This document shows positions 56,971-64,000 of a stretch of DNA of 64,000 nucleotides, in pieces; the first letter of the stretch is position 1; each line of letters starts with the position of its first letter. Origin of the DNA: Litoditis marina (taxonomy: Eukaryota; Nematoda; Chromadorea; Rhabditida; Rhabditidae); contig OZ038436.1 of NCBI GenBank assembly GCA_964036275.1, positions 5,054,936-5,118,935 on the forward strand. The letters are read 5' to 3'. A program made the position numbers and the translations under genes. The notes under the pieces were generated by a model. That model searched no databases and was not told the DNA's origin. It saw only the letters and a program-made list of their open reading frames with translations.

Positions 56971-58322
56971 CCATATTTCTTTGTTGACTGTGAAACCAAA
57001 TAATGATCATTCAGTATGCAAGTGAAACCGTTGAAAATATTAGAATGAATATTAACTATTAATAATAATATTAATATAATCAAAAACTAATCTGCGCTAC
57101 CAACTCTTTCATTTTTTTTTCTATTCAACACTTTTTGTTGTGATGTTTGATTCGTTTCTATCAAGTCGCTATTTGTAAAAAACCGCATATTTCCACTAAT
57201 CATGCTCGTATTCAATTGGTTTCTTCTTACTTGTGGCACAGAGTGGAATTTCTCACTTTTAGTTCACGAAAGAGTCAGTTTCACTTCATTGTAAGTGGCT
57301 TAACTTCCGCCACTCACAGTTTTCGTTAATTCAACATTATACTCAGGTAAAGTGAAAAATATACGTTAGTCAGTTGCACAGTCACGTGAAAAATGTTAAA
57401 CACAGCAGAACTATGAAACATGCCACGGCAAAGTGCACGATTTCTCATTGAAGTGCTGAATTTACGTGACTATTCATTTTACTTCTAGTATGACAATTCG
57501 ACGAAAAAAGCAATAATGAATTCGAATAGTTTCTCACCTATAGCCATCCTGTAACGTTTGAATGCAGTAAAATATAGCAGCTATCTGGCGAAAGCTGAAT
57601 TGTCCAGCTAATTGAGCCTATAATGTTTTTTTGTTCAATTTCTTCCATACCCAAAGATCATGACAACTGTATTTATTTCTGACAAGTATATTTGAGAATC
57701 TAACTAATTTTTTGGGAACTATTTTACGCGAATAATTCAGAAACACAATGATTTTGGTAGCTTTATAACAGCAACTGACGATATTTCAGTCCATGTATAT
57801 CAAAAATATGAATGGAACATTACAATACAATACAATACAACACAATATGTATTTGTCTTCAATCAACACTTGGACATATTATATTCACACTTCAACGGCA
57901 ATGAATACAATAATTTAATCCGCTCGTTTTCATAAATAAAGACATCGCGAAATGCGTGAATGCACTAGAAGTGAGCGACTATGTGGTAACTAGAATGGAA
58001 GAAATAATTTCATACGCAAATGAACTCGTGTAACTAAAAGGTAGAAAAAACAAAAACAGTAGAAACAACGGGACGAAAATAAAGATTGTATTCTCTTCAG
58101 TTTGTTCTCTATATAATAAGTGAACTAATTTGCATTGAAGTTTAATCCCCAAGTAACCGTACATGCCCGAATTACGATGAATTGGCTGCGGAATTAAACA
58201 ACAAACACAGCAAAACATCCCAACGCGTACCGTACATAAACAACAACCGCCATCATTTTCTTTTCTCAATTTTTATATTTCTTATCATACGAAGACTTGC
58301 CAAACCTTATTACTGCGCTGCT

Positions 58323-58352
58323 GTCTTGAGTGCACCGTGAAACATTGCAGCG
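58323..58352 (-). promoter_or_regulatory. TGTTTC element with complementary flanks, TATA lost
   Basis: Minus strand CTGCAATGTTTCACGGTG then CTCAAG at +15; flanks AGTGC/GCACT. The surrounding 58290-58500 and 58610-58790 match 53440-53720 and 53740-53930. Confidence 0.5.
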
Positions 58353-58895
58353 CACTTGGTATCACTATTGCTTTGTGTTTTGTCATACGGCTTGTAATGA
58401 TTGAAACGTTTGTTAACCGAAATTACATGATGATCGATAATGTACATTATTTGAGCTCGAACAGTTATTTCAACTTTTCACAGCAAAAAGAGTCAATGTT
58501 GACAATTCATATGAGTTTCGCCAACATGTGTACTCCGAAAAAACGTCATTCTGTTTTCATAGTCCCTAAATCGGTAAACAAATTAGCTTTGTAGTTTGAT
58601 TTAAATATAACCGTGCACATCATACATTTGAAGTTACAATGAAAATGTTTGCATTACGAACACAGCATAACAGAGCGATACATTTTACATTTTGTCTCCA
58701 ATATTACCAAATCGTTTTGAAGGTTGATGTTTCGGAGAGTGACTACACATAGTGTTCTTCATTCTTTATGTTGTTCAGTGAAAAACGCGAAATAGATACT
58801 AGCATAGGTCAGTCTACTCAAATCATTAGCAACATTAAGACTTATTCCATACTTATCATCTTCGATTGGATCACCGTTCCCAACAGTCCAATTCA

Positions 58896-58926
58896 CCTAT
58901 AAAGAGACAGCGAAACATTCAAGTAA
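58896..58926 (-). promoter_or_regulatory. TGTTTC-N8-TTTATA element
   Basis: Minus strand CTTGAATGTTTCGCTGTCTC then TTTATAGG at +15, closely matching the 1034-1064 copy (CTCTTTATAGG shared). Confidence 0.6.
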
Positions 58927-59317
58927 TCGTATGATTCGGCAAATTTTCGCAAGGTGTGAGTTGTCATTTTTATGAGGTTGTAATTGACAGAGATATTTTA
59001 GTGTTCATCATACGCTTTCCTCACTACAGTTTTTCAATTTTCGCAATTTATCCTCTGTTAAATCATACTTTCGTGTTATTTGAATTCTGTGAATTTGATA
59101 TTTTCCAGCGTTTAGTTTGAAGTGATTTAAGGAAAGAATGAAATTTGAATTGAACCAATATTGAATTAGACTCAATTTTAGAGTTCAAAGAGCGATTTGA
59201 TAACGAACGTGAAAGTTCTCCCGCAAACTGCACAACTTTTCTACGATCCTCGATTGCGCAAATTCCGCGGACAGTGTTTCACATTGAAAAACAAGCTGAA
59301 CCTCTTCTGGGCAATTC

Positions 59318-59495
59318 TATATACAACCGGGTTTTCTGTTTCCAGTTCCCTCACAGTTTAAAGGTAGGTAACCGAAATCTAAGTTTCGGTCACCGACCAA
59401 ACCCGATATAACCAAGTTTAACGTTAGAAAGACGGGCAACTGTAAGGTAACGTGAAAAAGGGTTACCGATACTCGGTTAGATGTAGAATATTCCT
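59318..59495. mobile_element. Family D element, degraded
   Basis: ATTCTATATACAACCGGG at the left and ACTCGGTTAGATGTAGAAT at the right form the outer inverted ends. Confidence 0.65.
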
Positions 59496-60235
59496 CTTTT
59501 TCTGCAGAGCAGTAAATACATCATTTGATTTCCGAGGAGCCCGATTTGATCAAAATGCTTGTTCGACTTACAATTTAGTCGACCACTTGCTTTTGTTCAT
59601 TACAAGCCATTTATATTCTTATTCGAAGTTTCAATCATTTTGGAAGAGTGTTCTGTAATATTTAATATTTCTAAGGGAAAGAGGGTGGAGTTACACTTAC
59701 ATTTATAGATCCACATCATATAGTGCATATAAGTGGTTTGATTTAAAAATGTGTTATTTGTTACTATAGGTGATGTGAAAAAGCCGGAAGGCTGGAATGA
59801 GCTTGCGTTTAGTGCCCTTCAATGTTCTGCCAAGTATCCGAATCAGGATTGTAGATGCAATATCACTTCATTTCAAACAGTTTAAGAAAAACGAGCCAAT
59901 TGATATTTCTTCATCAACATTCTAAAAGAGCTATGTGATCAAGCATTCAGGTTGGAGTTGAACTCTGTAAAAACAGATGGGAATCCTTTTAATATGTTTA
60001 AAAACTCAATTGTTTTTTTTTGAAATTCTCTTCATGCAAATACTTCAAAACACAGTTCATATGTAGTTTTGCGACAACAGTTGTACGCAGCTCTTTCAAC
60101 AATAGAAAGTTCAATGCCGCATATTACAGGGTGTAGCTATCTCTCAAAGAGATTAGCTATCTCTCAAAGATGTGTACGCTAGCACTGTTTATACAAATAA
60201 AGCAAGTGAAGGTTCCATCGTAATATGAGTGAGAA

Positions 60236-60260
60236 CGAGTGTTTCATGTGATCGTAAAGG
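60236..60260 (+). promoter_or_regulatory. TGTTTC core
   Basis: CGAGTGTTTCATGTG then CGTAAAGG; TATA degenerate; paralogue of 55470. Confidence 0.4.
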
Positions 60261-60354
60261 AGAAAGATTCACCGAAGAAGTTTTCTCAGGTTTTCTTACT
60301 GCCCCTCTTACAAATCAAATTGTGTTATGAACATCTTCTTGGCAGTGCAATGAT

Positions 60355-60382
60355 TAATACACCGTAAAACATTGGAGCTTAT
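60355..60382 (-). promoter_or_regulatory. TGTTTT-N8-TTAATC element
   Basis: Minus strand CCAATGTTTTACGGTG then TTAATC at +15; paralogue of 52662. Confidence 0.45.
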
Positions 60383-60529
60383 TCGATATACGATAAAACT
60401 AGAAAGACACAACTCAGAAAAATTATTTAAAAAAAGTTTAGATGACTTTTTGTGTGAAGCGGAACACAAACTGGACTATGAGAAGCGATATTGCATGCCA
60501 CAACTGACGACTCCTTCATCACTACATTT

Positions 60530-60552
60530 TGCGCTGTGAAACATTCCAAGAA
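60530..60552 (-). promoter_or_regulatory. TGTTTC core
   Basis: Minus strand TTGGAATGTTTCACAGCGC; paralogue of 52840. Confidence 0.4.
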
Positions 60553-61220
60553 GTTGTTTCGCACAAAACGGTCATCGTTCATGTGTTTGTCATGAGAACT
60601 TCGTAAAGTGGTCGTCAAATTGAACAGATCACCACAATAGTCATACAAAATTAAAAACCAACCGCAACTCTGTTTGGTTCAGGTATAATTCTGTATAATT
60701 CTGGTTATCTGAGTTGTAATTTGATCCGCGCAAATGTCATTATTTCCGAATCACGACAGAACCGAAGAAAACCTACCTATAAATATAGCAAAACCGCGCA
60801 CCTTTGTTTCAAACATGAATATTTTCTGTTTGTAAGGAAGTGGTGTCGCACCAGGAACAATAATTGCTATTGGTTTCTTCTCTCTCAAACGTAACCAGTC
60901 CCCTTTCACAATATAGACTGATGATTCCTACATGGTTATTTTTATAAAAACACTGTGCAACAATATCTTTGAATGGATTATTTGCAGCTCCGTGTCACTT
61001 TATTGCTTTCGATGGCATTTCGATGTTGCACAATTTCTATATAAAAGGAGAGAAGGAACAAGGACAGTTTACGGTGTATTTACACTAAAAAGTTGTCTAA
61101 AATGCGAAGACAGAACTACTGGATTTATCTTAATACACAAAATGTGTTATCTTGGTATCTAGATCAGATGGATAAACTATACACTTGCATTTAGTTTGAC
61201 CCCATGCAAGCCCACACAAC

Positions 61221-61650
61221 TGGCGCTGTAGCAATCCCCCCAAACCTCGTGAGGTCACGTCATGAGCTAACTCACCAGCTACCTCACGAGCTTACCTCAT
61301 GAGGTTACTATGCTTAACCATTGTAAATTTGAGAACTGGTCAGCTACTTGGGAGGTAGTTCACCAACTTTTTACGCGCAGTCTCGCTGACCAGTAAGCTG
61401 GCGAGGTCGGGTATTCCTTATAAATTGTACCATCTGAATTTCTCAGACATATATTTATTTTTGTTGGGTAGGCAACATTTGGTGAATATAGCTAGCTCTC
61501 ACTTTGAAATTTAGTGGTAAAAAGTGAGTATTGATTGAAAAACTGGTGAGCTGACGAGGAGCTCGTCAGTTCCTCATGAACCTCGTGAGTAGACCTCATG
61601 AGGTTCACTCATGAGATCTCGCCAGTTATGGAGGGATTGCTACAGCGCCT
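61221..61650. mobile_element. 430-bp inverted-repeat element of CTCATGAG words
   Basis: Termini GGCGCTGTAGCAATCCC / GGGATTGCTACAGCGCC (17 bp exact). The interior has many palindromic CTCATGAG/CTCGTGAG words. No target duplication is recognised. A degraded relative lies at 63090-63255. Confidence 0.8.
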
Positions 61651-61661
61651 GGTTTACTAGA

Positions 61662-61735
61662 ATATGTGGTCGAATCCTAACGATTCAGTCCTTTAAACAG
61701 CAATGAATTTTTAATATAGTTTAAGGTATAGTTTC
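61662..61735. mobile_element. Family C fragment
   Basis: ATGTGGTCGAATCCTAACG and CAGTCCTTTAAACAGCAAT match one arm; the second arm is missing. Confidence 0.6.
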
Positions 61736-63021
61736 AGATGCATCGAATCTCATTCGTTTCTATACCATAGACCTTATATCCTTACCACATCAATACTGCC
61801 TTTATAGAATTATACTATTATACTTATAATAATTAGAATGACCCACTACGATAGAAGCAGGAGAGTTGACCGACTGTATAGTTTAACTATTTGTGATATA
61901 TGGGATTTCATGTATCCTTACCTCACGTCGGAACCGATTCTGCGGTCGGTTCTCTTCCATTTGTAACATCCACTGTTCTCTCCTGGTCTCCTGTTCTCTC
62001 CCTCATGTTCTACTCTTTTCATCTTCTCCTCTTTTTCTCCTGGCACAATCACACTCAGGAGAGAAAATAACATAATCTTCAGATGTCTGGAATAAAGAAA
62101 GTTGGAACTATATTATTGAAAGAGTTTCCAAATCTCACAGTAAAATACCGATTAAATTACGACAGATTGTACGAAACCTTTTTCAAATGTTCTTTCACAC
62201 ATAAAATGGAGAGTACGAGGATACATACTTTGATGGGCATTTTAAATGTACCTGGGCCTCTCAGCCTCAGACACCAAACTACAAATATGAGTAACATAAA
62301 GTGTTATATGTGAATATTTGTAGTCTTGCAATAAATGTGCAAGTCGGGAGAAATATGCTCCACTGGCTGTAGGGTTCCATTCAACGCTTATATATACATG
62401 AATATCTTATCCAATCTCCTGGATCTTATCTAGCATAATTGTTGGCCAATCCTATCTCGTCGGTTCTGCCGTTTGTAATTGTTAATTTAGCTTCGAGATC
62501 TACCGCAGTAGCGTCTGATTAATTGAGATTTGTTGATCTCTCGAAAATATGAATTCCAAACAGTTTTGCCCTCTACAATCGTTCAGTCCGTTGAATATGA
62601 TGGAAACAAATTTTTGAAATTATATTGATTTTCGCCTTCAGGGCCCTCATTTAGTTGAGTTGGATATTTTGGGGACGATGATGAAGTGTGTCACGCCGTT
62701 ATAAGTTTATTTATTTGAAGTTGGCAATTGTGGGGACGAAAGTATCGCTGTGTTATCAGTCACTTCGAATGTGGGAAATTCGGGGGATGGTGGTAAATGG
62801 CGAGGTAGTACACTACTAGCGCATTTATTCGGTAATTTGTCTTTCATAAATAACAAATTAGTTAAATTGCGGATTGAGACGAATAGCGGTTGTTGTTTAT
62901 GTTACGGTTCGTTTCGCGATGTTCTGCTGTGTTTGTAGTCTGAATGCGCTGATCAAACTACAGCACAGATAACCAACAGTGTACATATTATTAAGATGCT
63001 GATTGGGCACCGGGACTTAAA

Positions 63022-63050
63022 ACGTTTGAATGTTTCTTCGTGTATTTGTC
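63022..63050 (+). promoter_or_regulatory. TGTTTC-N8-TTTGTC element
   Basis: TTTGAATGTTTCTTCGTG then TTTGTC at +15; degenerate TATA. Confidence 0.35.
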
Positions 63051-63707
63051 GGGGCAGTTCATACATGTGCCAAAATTGTGTGTACCAACCCTTCCCCCAA
63101 AATCTCATGAGATACTTCATGAGCTATTAGCACGAACTGATCATGAGGTTCTGCTGATTGCCATGCTACCACATTGAGAGTTCACGAGTATCTCATGAGA
63201 TATCTCATGAGAAACTCGTATGAACTTCCCATGAGATTGAGGCGATTGCTAGAAGTCTGCGTATCTGCTATCCGGTTAACACAGATTTCTTCAAAGTATC
63301 TGAGGACGTTTGCTATAACACCCCAACATTCCCAACTTGCTCATTTGGCTTCGTGCCTTTTTTTGCAAGACTGGTTCTTTGACCAAAGCTGAGAGCAGAG
63401 AAGTAGTGTAGGTTCGAGGCGCGCAGTGTGGGAAATGTCCGAATTAACGTGGGTGAATAAGGTTATTTCTGTATTTTCCCTACAAACTGAATGTTTCTAT
63501 AGAGTATGTGTTTTCTGGTTATTCGACGAGGTACTGCATAAAGTTACGTTATATTACTCTTACATGAAAAGCAATTCATTCAGGTTTGAAAAACAGATCG
63601 AATAGTCTGCTGTCCAATAATAATTTTCGAACTGGTTTCTGAAGAGCGAAAGCACGAAATAAACTGATGCTGTTGTTCATAGAGAAATCAAAATCTGGTA
63701 AGGTATC

Positions 63708-63740
63708 GGTCATATATAGACTTTGCGAAACATTTCATTA
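63708..63740 (-). promoter_or_regulatory. TGTTTC-N8-TATATA element
   Basis: Minus strand ATGAAATGTTTCGCAAAG then TATATATG at +15. Confidence 0.6.
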
Positions 63741-64000
63741 CCGTTTACAATTCTAAGTTGCATGAAATCCCTATACCACAAATTGTAAAATTAGACACTC
63801 TTAGGTTAACTCTCCGGCTTTTGTCGTAGTAGTTATTGATAACATCTTTTATAGTTTGATCTCTGAACACATTGGAATGCTGAAAAACGATTAACACAAC
63901 AGGAATAGGGTCATCTTGAAGAGATTCTGATTAAATTTTCAAAACTAAGTGCTACCGCTCAACACATTTCCATGAATCTTGAAGAGAAAATGTGGTAGTA

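Larger units (their letters stand above)
60310..60790. repeat. Duplicate of 52615-53095
   Basis: See 52566-53095. The matching 83-residue-type open frames in both copies are mirror products of the duplication and show no family match. Confidence 0.85.
49408..64000. other. Right arm: no protein gene found; repeats and TGTTTC elements
   Basis: About 14.6 kb without a recognisable coding exon; open frames reach about 96 codons with no family match. It carries about 18 TGTTTC elements, most between 52 and 61 kb, large degenerate direct duplications, two family D elements, a family H MITE, a 430-bp inverted-repeat element and a long inverted repeat. The open frame at 62083-62313 follows an acceptor-like ATCTTCAG but matches nothing I know. 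Confidence 0.6.

Noticed and set aside
58850..58897. Minus-strand exon after TTTATAG at 58897
   Set aside because: A frame is open for about 45 codons and a GTATGG donor exists, but nothing upstream or downstream joins and no family matches; the TTTATAG is explained by the element.

Overview
The window is 64 kb of animal nuclear DNA, most likely from a nematode. The evidence is AT-rich sequence, multi-exon genes with GT-AG introns, short TTTCAG or TTGCAG 3' splice sites, and a consensus splice acceptor 1-30 nt upstream of the start codon of five genes with no visible upstream exon, which is the usual sign of spliced-leader trans-splicing. No species can be named. An assembly gap of exactly 200 N lies at 39829-40028.

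Layout. 0.9-1.03 kb: first coding exon of an NKAIN-family membrane protein (minus strand), truncated by the window edge. 1.1-13.2 kb: gene-poor, with one possible 103-residue gene of unknown function (4887-5909, plus) and many short repeats. 13.2-17.4 kb: NDUFAF5 (complex I assembly methyltransferase, minus, 8 exons). 17.9-24.4 kb: ALG3 (ER Dol-P-Man mannosyltransferase, minus, 10 exons). 25.5-37.2 kb: CACTIN (splicing-associated protein, minus, 18 exons). 37.9-49.4 kb: succinate-semialdehyde dehydrogenase (mitochondrial, plus, 14 exons), head-to-head with CACTIN. 49.4-64 kb: no protein gene found, only repeats and segmental duplications. The exon models were joined by hand: reading frame was kept across every junction, and products were matched to families from memory without a database search. 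The genes are housekeeping neighbours and do not form one pathway; ALG3 and NDUFAF5 are 0.57 kb apart on the same strand and could be co-transcribed.

The main novelty is non-coding. A bipartite element, TGTTTC followed after exactly 8 nt by a TATA-like hexamer (TTTATA and variants), occurs on both strands through the window, in introns and intergenic DNA. I count about 40 core matches, and more than 20 keep the TATA-like box at the same spacing. Its core resembles the CTGTTTCA core of nematode 21U-RNA (piRNA) promoters, and core plus TATA at fixed spacing resembles an SNAPc-type snRNA promoter. It is densest in the gene-free right arm (52-61 kb), where several units are segmentally duplicated, and in CACTIN intron 9, where about seven tandem copies occur. 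I infer a dispersed and partly clustered array of small-RNA promoters; small-RNA sequencing would decide.

Other recurring themes are introns that carry tandem copies of their own splice-site region, several families of short inverted-repeat elements (four insertions with clean 8-bp target duplications, so hAT-like), long poly-C/poly-G runs, and GA microsatellites.
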